Part shown: piece by piece, positions 26,371 to 35,082 of the stretch
Position numbering within the stretch: the first letter of the stretch is position 1
Layout of the letters: each line of letters starts with the position of its first letter
Assembly (NCBI GenBank): GCA_031253835.1
Contig: JAIRVP010000007.1
Location: 83,962 to 147,961 of the forward strand
Direction of reading: 5' to 3'
Origin: Burkholderia sp.
Lineage (GTDB): Bacteria > Pseudomonadota > Gammaproteobacteria > Burkholderiales > Burkholderiaceae
Length of the DNA stretch: 64,000 nucleotides
Made by a program: the position numbers and the translations under genes
The notes under the pieces: generated by a model
Database searches by the model: none
Told to the model about the DNA's origin: nothing
The model's input: the letters and a program-made list of their open reading frames with translations, nothing else

Positions 26371-26383
26371 GATTGCTGCAATC
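26371..26383 (+). promoter_or_regulatory. Probable LysR operator palindrome
   Basis: GATTGCTGCAATC is a perfect 6-1-6 palindrome in the AT-rich gap between the LysR gene and the CitMHS transporter gene, about 10 bp from the LysR start. LysR proteins typically bind such T-N11-A-type dyads between divergent genes. Confidence 0.6.
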
Positions 26384-26457
26384 AAATCATTTCAATTGTG
26401 CTATCGCTGCGCCGACCTTACGCTCGTCTCCAACAAAAGACAAGGTAGGAGACACGG

Positions 26458-27756
26458 ATGCTGCCGTTACTCGGGCTTGGCACGATCGTCGTGCTGCTGG
26501 CCGCGATTCTGTCGAAGCGGATGTCGCCGCTCGTCGCGCTGATCCTCGTGCCGATCGCCGCGTCGCTGATCGGCGGCTTCGGGCTGCACACCAGCAAGTT
26601 CGTCATCGACGGGCTGAAGGGCCTTGCGCCCGTCGTCGGGATGTTCGTGTTCGCGATCCTGTACTTCGGGACGATCACCGACGCCGGCACGCTCGACCCG
26701 ATCATCGACCGGATCCTGCGCGCGGTCGGCACGCGGCCGACACGCATCGTGATGGGCACGACGCTGCTCGCGCTGCTGATCCACCTCGACGGCTCGGGCG
26801 CCGTCTGCTTTCTCGTGACGATTCCGGCCGTGCTGCCGCTGTACGACCGGCTGAAGATGGACCGGCGCGTGCTGGCCGCCGCCGTGTCGATGGCCGCGGG
26901 CATCAACTTCCTGCCGTGGACGGGGCCGATGATCCGTGCGTCGGCGTCGCTGCACCTGCCGGTGTCGGCGCTGTTCAATCCGCTGATCCCGGTGCAGGCG
27001 ATCGGGCTCGTGTTCGTGTTCGGCGTCGCGTACTGGCTCGGGCGGCGCGAGGAGAAGCGGCTCGGCCTGTCGCGCGACGATGCGTCGATCCCGCTGCCGA
27101 AGCGCGAACTGACGCCCGATGAGCAGGCACTGCGCCGGCCGCACCTGTTCTGGTTCAACCTCGTGCTGACGCTCGTCGTGCTCGGCACGATGGTCGTGAT
27201 GGGCGAGAAGATCCCGCCCGCGATCATGTTCATGGTCGGGCTGTGCATCGCGCTGATGGTGAACTACCCGGACGTCGACATGCAGCGAAAGCGGATCGAT
27301 GCGCATGCGCGCGCCGCGCTGATGATGGCCGGCATCCTGCTCGCGGCCGGCGTGTTCACGGGGATCATGCAGGGCAGCGGGATGCTGAAGGCGATGGCGC
27401 AGGCGGCGGTCGGCTTCGTGCCGCCGTCGATGGCCGGCCACATTCCGGTCGTGCTCGGGATCGCCTCGATGCCGCTCAGCATGCTGTTCGATCCCGATTC
27501 GTTCTACTTCGGCGTGCTGCCCGTGATCGCGGAAGTGGCCGGCCAGCTCGGTGTGCCGGCCGTGCAGGTCGGGCAGGCCGCGCTGCTCGGCCAGATGACG
27601 ACGGGGTTCCCGGTCAGCCCGCTGACGCCCGCGACGTTCCTCGTCGTCGGCCTGTGCGGCATCGAGCTGGCCGAGCACCAGAAATTCACGTTTCCGCTGC
27701 TGTTCGGCGCGTCGATCGTGATGACGATCGCCTGCGTCGTGCTGGGCATCTTTTGA
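26458..27756 (+). CDS. CitMHS-family citrate/metal-citrate type transporter
   Basis: A 432-residue inner-membrane carrier with about 12 TM helices. The family signatures are recognisable: FAILYFGTITDAGTLDPIID, LIHLDGSGAVCFLVTIPA, GINFLPWTGPMIRAS, and SMLFDPDSFYFGVLP. CitMHS carriers take up citrate with Mg2+ or Ca2+ and protons, but many homologs probably carry other tricarboxylic or hydroxy acids. It starts right after GTAGGAGACACGG and is followed 40 bp later by the AtuA-like gene, so the transported acid is probably the substrate of that pair. Confidence 0.9.
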   Translation: MLPLLGLGTIVVLLAAILSKRMSPLVALILVPIAASLIGGFGLHTSKFVIDGLKGLAPVVGMFVFAILYFGTITDAGTLDPIIDRILRAVGTRPTRIVMGTTLLALLIHLDGSGAVCFLVTIPAVLPLYDRLKMDRRVLAAAVSMAAGINFLPWTGPMIRASASLHLPVSALFNPLIPVQAIGLVFVFGVAYWLGRREEKRLGLSRDDASIPLPKRELTPDEQALRRPHLFWFNLVLTLVVLGTMVVMGEKIPPAIMFMVGLCIALMVNYPDVDMQRKRIDAHARAALMMAGILLAAGVFTGIMQGSGMLKAMAQAAVGFVPPSMAGHIPVVLGIASMPLSMLFDPDSFYFGVLPVIAEVAGQLGVPAVQVGQAALLGQMTTGFPVSPLTPATFLVVGLCGIELAEHQKFTFPLLFGASIVMTIACVVLGIF

Positions 27757-27796
27757 TCATTCCCGGCGGCGCAAGCTGCCGGACGACGGGACTGAC

Positions 27797-29155
27797 ATGA
27801 CAGCAAAGCAACCTGGACGGCGCGTGCGCATCGGCGCGGGCGCCGGCTACTCGGGCGACCGGATCGAGCCCGCGGTCGAACTGGCCGAGCACGGGCAGCT
27901 CGACTATCTGGTCTTCGAATGCCTCGCCGAGCGCACGATCGCGATCGCGCAGCAGGCGCGCCGCAAGGATCCGTCGCTCGGCTACGATCCGCTGCTCGAC
28001 GCGCGCATGCAGGCGGTGCTGCCGGTCGCGGCGGCGAAACGCGTGCGCATCGTGTCGAACATGGGCGCTGCGAACCCGCGCGCGGCGGCGCGACGCACCG
28101 CACAGATCGCGCAGTCGCTCGGTATCGCGGGGCTGAAGGTCGCGGCGGTCGACGGCGACGACGTGCTCGACGTCGTGCTGCGCGGCGCGTTCCGCTTCGA
28201 GGAATCGGGCGACGACGTCGCCGCGTATCGCGACCGCATCGTGTCCGCGAATGCGTACCTCGGCGCCGCGCCGATCGTCGCCGCGCTCGCGGCCGGCGCG
28301 GACGTCGTGCTGACCGGCCGCGTCGCCGATCCGTCGCTGTTCGCCGCGCCGCTGATCCATGCATTCGGCTGGCGGATGGACGACTGGGACACGCTCGGGC
28401 AGGCGACCGTCGTCGGCCATCTGCTCGAATGCGCGGGGCAGGTGACGGGCGGCTATTTCGCGGATCCCGGCTACAAGGACGTGCCGAACCTCGCGCGGCT
28501 CGGCTTCCCGATCGGCGAAGTCGCGGCCGACGGTTCGGTCACGATCACGAAGGTGCCGCATGCGGGCGGCCGCGTGAGCGCGGCGACCTGCAAGGAACAG
28601 CTGCTCTACGAGATTCACGATCCGGCGCGCTACCTGCAGCCCGACGTCGTCGCCGATTTCACGCAAGTCGCCGTCGTGGAGGAGGCGACCGACCGCGTGC
28701 GCGTCGCGGGCGGGCGCGGCACCGCGCGGCCCGACACGCTGAAGGTGTCGGTCGCGTATGTCGACGGGTACATCGGTGAAGGCCAGATCTCGTACGGCGG
28801 CCCGGGCGCGCTCGAACGCGCGCGCCTCGCGCGCGACATCGTCCGCGAGCGGCTGGCGCTGACCGGCGTCGCGGCGACCGAGTTGCGCTTCGACCTGATC
28901 GGCGTCGATTCGCTGTACGGCGACGCCGCGCCGGCCGTGCGCGGCGAACCGGCCGAGGTGCGCGTGCGGGTGGCCGGCCGCGCGGCGAGCGCTGCCGAAG
29001 CCGCGCGGATCGGCAATGAAGTCGAGACGCTCTATACGAACGGGCCGGCCGGCGGCGGCGGCGCGTTCAAGTCGACGCGCGAGGTGATCGCCGTGCAGTC
29101 GGTGCTGCTGCCGCGTGCGGCCGTGACGCCGTCGTTCTCATTCGTGGAGGCATGA
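27797..29155 (+). CDS. AtuA-like (DUF1446) protein
   Basis: A 452-residue protein of the acyclic-terpene-utilisation AtuA/DUF1446 family. It shows IGAGAGYSGDRIEPAVELAEHG at the N-terminus, DYLVFECLAERTIA, the Gly/Asp-rich RVADPSLFAAPLIHAFGW and YLQPDVVADFT. The biochemical activity of this family is not established; in Pseudomonas AtuA belongs to citronellol/geraniol degradation. Here no other terpene genes are present and the neighbour is a citrate-type carrier, which argues for a different, probably hydroxy- or tricarboxylic-acid, role. The stop overlaps the next start by 4 bases. Confidence 0.88.
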   Translation: MTAKQPGRRVRIGAGAGYSGDRIEPAVELAEHGQLDYLVFECLAERTIAIAQQARRKDPSLGYDPLLDARMQAVLPVAAAKRVRIVSNMGAANPRAAARRTAQIAQSLGIAGLKVAAVDGDDVLDVVLRGAFRFEESGDDVAAYRDRIVSANAYLGAAPIVAALAAGADVVLTGRVADPSLFAAPLIHAFGWRMDDWDTLGQATVVGHLLECAGQVTGGYFADPGYKDVPNLARLGFPIGEVAADGSVTITKVPHAGGRVSAATCKEQLLYEIHDPARYLQPDVVADFTQVAVVEEATDRVRVAGGRGTARPDTLKVSVAYVDGYIGEGQISYGGPGALERARLARDIVRERLALTGVAATELRFDLIGVDSLYGDAAPAVRGEPAEVRVRVAGRAASAAEAARIGNEVETLYTNGPAGGGGAFKSTREVIAVQSVLLPRAAVTPSFSFVEA

Positions 29156-29466
29156 TGCAACTGCGTGAACTCGCGCATGCGCGCACCGGCGACAAGGGCA
29201 ATACGCTGAACGTATCGGTCATCTGCCGCGATCCGCGTCATTACGATCATCTGCGCAGGCATCTGGATGCGCAAGCGGTGAAGGCGTGGCTCGCGGGCAT
29301 CGTGCGCGGCGACGTCGTGCGCTACGAACTGCCGGCGCTCGGTGCGTTCAATTTCGTGCTGCGCGATGCGCTCGGCGGCGGCGTGACGCGCTCGCTCGCG
29401 CTCGACGCGCACGGCAAGTCGGTCAGCTCGGCGCTGCTGGCGATCGAGGTGCCCGACCCGGCGTGA
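29152..29466 (+). CDS. AtuA C-terminal-like small subunit
   Basis: A 104-residue protein matching the small C-terminal domain of AtuA-like proteins: LRELAHARTGDKGNTLNVSVIC at the start and NFVLRDALGGGVTRSLALDAHGKSV later. In many organisms this domain is fused to the DUF1446 chain; here it is a separate gene. ATG 29152 lies in an ATGA overlap with the preceding stop and is preceded by GTGGAGGC, so the two chains should be made in equal amounts and act as a complex. Confidence 0.85.
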   Translation: MMQLRELAHARTGDKGNTLNVSVICRDPRHYDHLRRHLDAQAVKAWLAGIVRGDVVRYELPALGAFNFVLRDALGGGVTRSLALDAHGKSVSSALLAIEVPDPA

Positions 29467-29509
29467 CGCGCGGCGCGTGGCATCGCCGCCGGCTTCGACC
29501 GGATGCTTG

Positions 29510-30331
29510 TTACGGGATCAGCAGCTCGCGCCGACCGTCCGCATGCTCGATGCGCTCGCCGGCGATGGACAGGCGCTGATCTCGCCGATAGTCGTAGACC
29601 GCGCGCGACGCGGCGAGCTGGTCGAGATCGAGTTCGACCGCATGACGCGATTCGGTGTTGCCGGCCTCGAAGATCACGTTGCCGTACGGATCGACCGCCA
29701 GGCTGCCGCCGGCGAACACGACGTCGTGCGCGCTGTCGCCGACGCGGTTCGCAACCGCTGCGAACACCTGGTTCTCCATCGCGCGCGCCGACACCGACGT
29801 GCGGTGGACGTTGCGGTACGGCTCCATGTTGCCGTCGGTCACGAGGATCAGTTGCGCGCCGAGCGCGGCGAGTGCGCGGCCGGTTTCCGGAAATTCGCTG
29901 TCGTAGCAGATCAGCAGGCCGATCCGCACGCCGCGCCATTCGACCGTCGCATAGCGGTCGCCGGGCAGCACGACGCCGTGCTCGCTCACCCACAGATGCG
30001 TCTTGCGATAGCGCAGCGCGATGCCGTCCGGCGTGACGAACACGGTCGTGTTGTAGAAGCGGCCGCCGTCGTTCTCGATCAGCCCGACCACGACCGCGAC
30101 GTCGCGCTCGCGCGCGGCCGCGATCACCGCGCCGACGCTCGGCCCGTCGAGCGGCTCGGCGACAGCCGCGAGGTTCGACGGATCGAGAAAGCCGGTGAGC
30201 TGCGCTTCCGGAAACATCACGATGTCGGTGCCGGGCGCGCAGGTCGCGATCGCTTCGAGCGTGCGCTGCAGGTTGTAGGGTGTGTCGCCGTCGCGACCGG
30301 CGAGCTGCACGATGTCGAGCTTCAGTTTCAT
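29510..30331 (-). CDS. Nitrilase-superfamily carbon-nitrogen hydrolase
   Basis: A 273-residue amidase-type enzyme with the complete catalytic triad: E42 in FPEAQLTG, K110 in RYRKTHLW and C142 in LLICYDSEFPE. The fold is the alpha-beta-beta-alpha nitrilase sandwich. The substrate is probably a small linear amide or carbamoyl compound; closeness to omega-amidases or aliphatic amidases cannot be settled by eye. ATG 30331 starts MKLKLDIVQLAG; the longer frame upstream has no good start. It stands downstream of the LuxR gene on the same strand but a terminator separates them. Confidence 0.88.
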   Translation of the reverse strand: MKLKLDIVQLAGRDGDTPYNLQRTLEAIATCAPGTDIVMFPEAQLTGFLDPSNLAAVAEPLDGPSVGAVIAAARERDVAVVVGLIENDGGRFYNTTVFVTPDGIALRYRKTHLWVSEHGVVLPGDRYATVEWRGVRIGLLICYDSEFPETGRALAALGAQLILVTDGNMEPYRNVHRTSVSARAMENQVFAAVANRVGDSAHDVVFAGGSLAVDPYGNVIFEAGNTESRHAVELDLDQLAASRAVYDYRRDQRLSIAGERIEHADGRRELLIP

Positions 30332-30459
30332 GGGCGGGTTCGGGGGCGGTTGGAACGAGGTCCTAGTATGCGCCGAACCCTGCCGTTGCCCATCCCGCCG
30401 ACGCGTTAACCCGTCGGGGGTATTGATCTCGCGGGCTGCATGCCGGCCGAAGCGGCGGC

Positions 30460-30491
30460 AAAAAAACGCCGACCCTTCTGCAAGGGTCGGC
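30460..30491 (-). terminator. Intrinsic terminator of the LuxR-family gene
   Basis: A perfect 10-bp stem, GCCGACCCTT (30468-30477) and AAGGGTCGGC (30482-30491), is followed on the minus strand by GTTTTTTT (30467 down to 30460). It lies about 200 bp beyond the LuxR stop codon and would stop its transcript before the amidase gene. Confidence 0.88.
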
Positions 30492-30697
30492 GAACAGGTC
30501 CTGACCGACGAGGAGGTGCCATCAGAACCCAGGCCAGCGTGTGTCGCCCGTTTCGTCTCGAACGGGCAGACAGGATCGGATCGCGCAAGGATAGGGGCGT
30601 GCCGTTCGTTTGCACAGAAGGCGCAGCCGATAACGCGTATCGGCTGCGCGGGAGGGGGGGCGCGAAACCGCGGGCACGTCACGCCGCCGGCCGATCG

Positions 30698-31495
30698 TCA
30701 CGTATCGGTCTGGGCCTTCAGGAACAGCGAAAAAAGTTCCGACTGCGAATTGATCGAGAGCTTGGCGTAGATGTTGCGCCGGTGCACCTTGACCGTTTCC
30801 GCCGAGATGTCCAGCTTGTTCGCGACTTCCTTGTTCGAGCGTCCGCTCAGGATCAGCCGGATCACGTCGAGTTCGCGCGCGGTGAGCGGCGTGCCGAGCC
30901 GCGCCATCGCGCGCTCGAAGCCGTCGTGCGCGCCGGAACCGGCCCGGCGCGACGGACCCGGTTCGGCGCGCGTGGGCTCGTACGCGAGGCGCTGGCGCAT
31001 CAGCGCGGCGACCCACGGCCGGACGAGATCGAGCAATGCGACCTGCCCGGGGCTGAAATGCCGCTTGCTGCCGAGCGACAGGCACAGCGTGCGCGCATCG
31101 TCGAGCACGACGTTGAACTGCACTTCATCCTCGACGACGTTGTGCGTGAAATAGCGCGTGTAGTACTCGGTGTCGCGAAAGCACTCGGGCGCGACGTCGG
31201 ACAGCCGGAACAGGCCGCTCGCCGGTGCGTCGCGGTTCGCGATGTAGAACGGGTCCAGCAGGTACAGCCCCTGCACGTAGTCGCGGAACAACGGATCGGG
31301 GCCGTCGCCTTCGTACGCGCATTCGGCGAACACCTGCGGGCGGCCGTCGTCGAACATCACCGCGACCCAGCTGTCGATCGCGACGTATTCCTCGATCAGC
31401 CGGATCAGCGACAGCCAGAAGCCCGGCTGGTCGAGCGTCTCGATGAGCCGCCCGACCGAGCGGTGCCAGGCGATGTCCTGCAAGGTCAGGTTCAT
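30698..31495 (-). CDS. LuxR-family transcriptional regulator
   Basis: A 265-residue regulator with a C-terminal LuxR/GerE helix-turn-helix (LTARELDVIRLILSGRSNKEVANKLDISAETVKVHRRNIYAKL, seen in parts at about 200-245) and an N-terminal region of about 180 residues that is neither a receiver nor a clear autoinducer-binding domain; it may be GAF-like. ATG 31495 starts MNLTLQDIAW; the open frame continues upstream into the neighbouring gene without meaning. It diverges from the exported-protein gene at 31601. Its targets are unknown. Confidence 0.88.
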   Translation of the reverse strand: MNLTLQDIAWHRSVGRLIETLDQPGFWLSLIRLIEEYVAIDSWVAVMFDDGRPQVFAECAYEGDGPDPLFRDYVQGLYLLDPFYIANRDAPASGLFRLSDVAPECFRDTEYYTRYFTHNVVEDEVQFNVVLDDARTLCLSLGSKRHFSPGQVALLDLVRPWVAALMRQRLAYEPTRAEPGPSRRAGSGAHDGFERAMARLGTPLTARELDVIRLILSGRSNKEVANKLDISAETVKVHRRNIYAKLSINSQSELFSLFLKAQTDT

Positions 31496-31600
31496 GCGTA
31501 TGTCCGTGTCGGGCCGGCCGATGCGTGCTTGCGGTGCCGCGCCGTGCGTGTACGCTACGGGCTCGCGGGAGCGTCCCGCGCGCATCGAACGGGTCCTGGA

Positions 31601-32080
31601 ATGAAGAACGAGATCGTAACGCCGGCCGGCGCGAATGGCGAGGCCGTGCGCCGTCGCCGGTTGGCGGCTGTCGCCGTGCGTGTCGCGCTGGCGTGCGTGG
31701 GAGCGGCGGCCGTGCAGACGGCCGCCGCCGCGCCGCCGGCGTCGTGCAACGACCAGCTGACACGACTGATCGTGCCGGCGCTGCGGCAGACCGCGATGAA
31801 CCGGCGCGACATCCATGCCGACGTGGACGAGCGCAACGGCGACGTCTACCGCATCAGGCTGTTCGCGATACCCGCCCACCCGGGGACGCCCAATCGCGAA
31901 GCGACGATCGGCTGGGTGACGCTCGATACGCGGACGATGCGTGCGCTCGACGTCACGCGCGATCCCGACCGGCCGGACGTGCTGAAGATCGACCGACGCG
32001 CGCTGTCGCGCTTCGCGTCGACCTGTGCCGCGCCGGCCGCACCGGTGCAGGGCGCCGGCATCGCGCCACGGCAACCGTGA
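31601..32080 (+). CDS. Exported protein of unknown function
   Basis: A 159-residue protein. After a basic N-region (RRRR) comes a hydrophobic segment and a cleavage site near TAAAAPPAS. The mature part is about 110 residues with two cysteines (SCNDQL near the start and FASTCAA near the end) that could form one disulfide, and a well-conserved-looking core IGWVTLDTRTMRALDV. I do not recognise the family. It diverges from the LuxR-family gene and is followed 56 bp later by another exported unknown, so the two may be co-expressed. Confidence 0.65.
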   Translation: MKNEIVTPAGANGEAVRRRRLAAVAVRVALACVGAAAVQTAAAAPPASCNDQLTRLIVPALRQTAMNRRDIHADVDERNGDVYRIRLFAIPAHPGTPNREATIGWVTLDTRTMRALDVTRDPDRPDVLKIDRRALSRFASTCAAPAAPVQGAGIAPRQP

Positions 32081-32136
32081 TCGTGCCCGCTTGCAACGAT
32101 TCGAGACACATCTTCCCGACCAGAACGAACCTCGTC

Positions 32137-32961
32137 ATGACCGTCCCGCACCGTAACAAACGTCTCAGGCCGCTCGCGGCTTCGCTCGCCGCACCTGGCG
32201 CACTGGCGGTACTCACGGCGCTTTCCGCACTGTCGCCTGGCTATGCGGCCGAGCCGGTCCAGCTTGGCCCTCAGTTGAAGGCCTTCGTCCACGACACTTA
32301 CGGCAGCTGGCGCGCCGACCGCAAGGGCTGGCAGGCGGACGGCGACGATTTCATCTACGCACCGTGCGGCGCGCTGCGCGTCGCGACCGCGGATGGCCCG
32401 CGCACGCTGCTCGCGATGTGCGGCGAGACCGAGGCGGCGGTACAGAACGGGATGCCGGGCATGGATTCGGATGCGTCGACCGGCACGATCGACCTGTACG
32501 TGCTGAAGCCGACGGCCGACGGCAAGACGCTCGAGCCGATCGTGAAGAAAACGGAGATCGCGTCGGGCAAGCGCGGCGAGCCGGGCACGGTGCGCATCGA
32601 GCGGCTCGGGCCGCACCTGTTCGGGTTCGTCGTCGGCGAAGGCGACATGCGGCAAGGCTATACGCAAACCTTCCGCTCGATCTGGCTGCCGTACGGCAAC
32701 GGGCTGGTGCTGGCGGCGGCACGTATCGACGAGGCGCTCGACAATGCGGAGTCGAGCGAGTGCGCCAACGCGCGGGCACGCTGCGAGGAACGTCGCTTCG
32801 AGATCGCGCCGGACACGACCGGCACCGGCGACGTCTATCCGCTGACGGTCACGGAAACGGGCACGCGCGGCGACAAGGCCGTCCACGCGCGCCATACGGT
32901 GAAGTTCGACGCCGCCCGCGGCCGCTACATCGTGCCGAAGGCATTGCGCGACGGGTACTGA
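32137..32961 (+). CDS. Exported protein of unknown function
   Basis: A 274-residue protein with a signal peptide ending near PGYAAEP. The mature part has four or five cysteines (APCGAL, LAMCGE, SSECANARARCEE) that suggest disulfides in the periplasm, and beta-rich segments such as HLFGFVVGEGDMRQGYTQTF. No known domain is recognised. It lies downstream of the smaller exported protein and converges on the cytidylyltransferase gene; a hairpin separates the two transcripts. Confidence 0.65.
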   Translation: MTVPHRNKRLRPLAASLAAPGALAVLTALSALSPGYAAEPVQLGPQLKAFVHDTYGSWRADRKGWQADGDDFIYAPCGALRVATADGPRTLLAMCGETEAAVQNGMPGMDSDASTGTIDLYVLKPTADGKTLEPIVKKTEIASGKRGEPGTVRIERLGPHLFGFVVGEGDMRQGYTQTFRSIWLPYGNGLVLAAARIDEALDNAESSECANARARCEERRFEIAPDTTGTGDVYPLTVTETGTRGDKAVHARHTVKFDAARGRYIVPKALRDGY

Positions 32962-32977
32962 TCCGTCGCCTGCAGGA

Positions 32978-33000
32978 ACGGGCGGCATTGCGCCGCCCGT
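32978..33000. terminator. Hairpin between convergent genes
   Basis: A perfect 9-bp inverted repeat, ACGGGCGGC (32978-32986) and GCCGCCCGT (32992-33000), sits between the convergent stops at 32961 and 33004. There is no T-run on either side, so if it ends transcription it does so weakly or with a factor. Confidence 0.5.
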
Positions 33001-33003
33001 GCA

Positions 33004-33933
33004 TCACACGTACAGGTAGCGCACGAGGTGGAAGAACACCGGCGCGGCGAAGCAGATCGAATCGACGCGATCGAGCATCCCGCCGTGGCCCGCGATCATC
33101 GAGCCCCAGTCCTTCGTGCCGAGCGAGCGCTTGACGGCCGACAGCACGAGCCCGCCGACGAAGCCCGCGATCACGATCGCGAGCGAGATCCCGAACGCCG
33201 CGCCGAAGCTGAACGGCGTCACGCGATACAGCGACGCGCCGCACAGCGTGGCCAGCAGGCCGCCGCCGACGAAGCCCTCGATCGTCTTCGACGGCGACAG
33301 CTGCGGCGCGATCTTGCGGCGCCCGAACAGCTTGCCGACGACGTATTGCAGCACGTCGCTGATCTGCACGACGAACAGGAAGAAGAACAGCAGCAGCGCG
33401 TTCTGCCCCGCGTAGTGCGGAATGTCGAGGATCAGCACGGCCGGCGCATGGCTCAGGCCGTACACGCACACCATCAGCGCCCAGTTGATCTTCGCGTTGC
33501 GGCTCAGGAACTCGCGCGTGTCCTGCGTGAGTGCCGACACGAGCGACATCGCGAAGAACAGGTGCACGGGCACGAAGATCGAATACATCCCGTACCAGTT
33601 GATCCCGAGCAGCAGGTACTGCACGGGGATCGCGACGAAGAACGCGATGAACAATGTCGTATGGTCGCTCGCGGTGGTCGGCGTGAGTGTGATGAATTCG
33701 CGCAGCGTCAGGTACGACAGCAGCGCGAACACGAGATACGTGACGTTGTTGCCGAGGCCGATCGCGATGGCCATGATCGCGATCATCGCCCACCACGCGC
33801 GGATGCGCTGGTTCAGGTTGACGATGGTCGCGCTCTGGCCGCCGCTGCGCGCGCCGAGGATCGTGCCGATCACGGTCGCGACGACGAGCACGCCCGTGAC
33901 GCCCGCGACCAGTTCCCAGAAAATTGTTCGCAT
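33004..33933 (-). CDS. Phosphatidate cytidylyltransferase (CDP-DAG synthase), YnbB/CdsA-like
   Basis: A 309-residue polytopic membrane enzyme with about 8 TM helices. The C-terminal CdsA signature is intact: SAVKRSLGTKDWGSMIAGHG followed by GGMLDRVDS. It makes CDP-diacylglycerol from phosphatidate and CTP. It is probably not the housekeeping CdsA, because it sits beside an acyltransferase and opposite a YnbA/YnbC/YnbD-like set, matching the E. coli ynb operon where ynbB is the CDP-DAG synthase. Second gene of a minus-strand pair, 37 bp after the acyltransferase. Confidence 0.9.
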   Translation of the reverse strand: MRTIFWELVAGVTGVLVVATVIGTILGARSGGQSATIVNLNQRIRAWWAMIAIMAIAIGLGNNVTYLVFALLSYLTLREFITLTPTTASDHTTLFIAFFVAIPVQYLLLGINWYGMYSIFVPVHLFFAMSLVSALTQDTREFLSRNAKINWALMVCVYGLSHAPAVLILDIPHYAGQNALLLFFFLFVVQISDVLQYVVGKLFGRRKIAPQLSPSKTIEGFVGGGLLATLCGASLYRVTPFSFGAAFGISLAIVIAGFVGGLVLSAVKRSLGTKDWGSMIAGHGGMLDRVDSICFAAPVFFHLVRYLYV

Positions 33934-33970
33934 TGTTGATATCCGGAAAAGGGAGAGGAGGGCGCCGCGC

Positions 33971-34618
33971 TCAGCCCGCGGGCCGCTGCGGCGGCGCGAG
34001 CGCGACGACCGCGTCGCGCATGCGGGCGAGGAACGTCGGCTTCTCTTCCTGGGCGCCGAGCGCGTCGTTCGCGCCGAAATGCACCTTGCAGATCAGCGGC
34101 ACGGGCCAGATCGCGCCCTTCGGCATGATGCGCTGCAGGTTCTCGAGGTAGACGGGCGCGAGCGCGACGTCCGGGAACTCGGTCGCGAGATGGAACAGCC
34201 CGCTCTTGAACGGCTGCGGCAGCACGTCGGCACCGCGCGTGCCTTCCGGGAAGATGATGATCGAGTGGCCCTGCCGCAGCGCGTCGCGCACGGGGTCGAG
34301 CGGATGGCCGCCCCGCGGATCGCCGCCGGACTCGCGGTGGCGGTCGATCAGCACGACGTTCAGCAGCTTCTGCGCGATGTGCCGCTTCATGTCGCTGCTG
34401 TCCCAGTAGTCGCGCGCGGCGACCGGCCGCACGACCGCGCGCACGTCGCGCGGCAGCGCGGCGAGGATCGCGAGCGTGTCGATGTGGCTCGTGTGATTCG
34501 AGAAATAGATCTTCTGCGTCGGGGACGGCGGCGCCTGGTGCCAGACCGGATACGCGCCGGCGACAAGCCGCACGATGGACAGCAGGAAATCGCGCTGCCA
34601 GACATTGAGGATGTTCAT
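33971..34618 (-). CDS. PlsC-like lysophospholipid acyltransferase
   Basis: A 215-residue membrane-associated acyltransferase. It has the catalytic NHTSHID (the HX4D motif) and the substrate-binding IIIFPEGTRG, plus APVYLEN further on. It would make phosphatidate from lysophosphatidate, supplying the CDP-DAG synthase encoded just downstream. ATG 34618 starts MNILNVWQRDFLL; an upstream start would add eight residues. The E. coli ynb operon lacks this gene, so the Burkholderia version is an expanded cassette. Confidence 0.88.
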   Translation of the reverse strand: MNILNVWQRDFLLSIVRLVAGAYPVWHQAPPSPTQKIYFSNHTSHIDTLAILAALPRDVRAVVRPVAARDYWDSSDMKRHIAQKLLNVVLIDRHRESGGDPRGGHPLDPVRDALRQGHSIIIFPEGTRGADVLPQPFKSGLFHLATEFPDVALAPVYLENLQRIMPKGAIWPVPLICKVHFGANDALGAQEEKPTFLARMRDAVVALAPPQRPAG

Positions 34619-35082
34619 CGGCGCGGTGCCTCCTGCCTGCATGCCCGGCCCGCTGCGCAGGCGCGGCGGGCGGAACCCCGGAATGCCGGCGCGGCAGGAT
34701 GCGCGCCGGACGGCTCTTGTTTAAATTTTTTCAAATTCGTGGCTGCCTGTCGCAGGTCCGCGATAATCGGACGGTTCGCCGGCACACGCTGTTGCGTCGC
34801 GGCGAATGCGCCGGTCGGCGGCGTGATAATCGGCTGTTGCACGAGTGCCCGTGTGCAGTTCGAAGGAATCTCGCTGCGCTCGGGCCAGCGGATTATCGCG
34901 AGTTTCGCTGAAAAATGCCAGATTGGCGCCGCGCGGGCGTGCGGCCGCCTGCTTGACGCATCGGGGCCGCTCGGCGACGATGAGGGCCGTCCAATGAAGG
35001 CCGACGAAGGCCGTTTCGCCGCCCGGGGCATGGCGGCGGGATATTTACCAGACCGGTCCTATTGTGCCGCGCAAATAAAACG
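34619..35082. other. Divergent promoter region of the phospholipid cassette
   Basis: About 465 bp between the start codons of the acyltransferase (minus) and the CDP-alcohol phosphotransferase (plus). It includes an AT-rich patch at about 34715-34740 (TTTAAATTTTTTCAAATT) that is the best candidate for promoter DNA. I find no gene and no clear operator. Confidence 0.45.

Noticed and set aside
30522..31085. Minus-strand frame across the LuxR gene and its terminator
   Set aside because: It overlaps the LuxR helix-turn-helix in another frame and crosses a strong terminator.
34615..35031. A 138-codon minus-strand frame in the gap before the acyltransferase
   Set aside because: Low-complexity composition, no ribosome site and overlap with the divergent promoter region; not supported as a gene.
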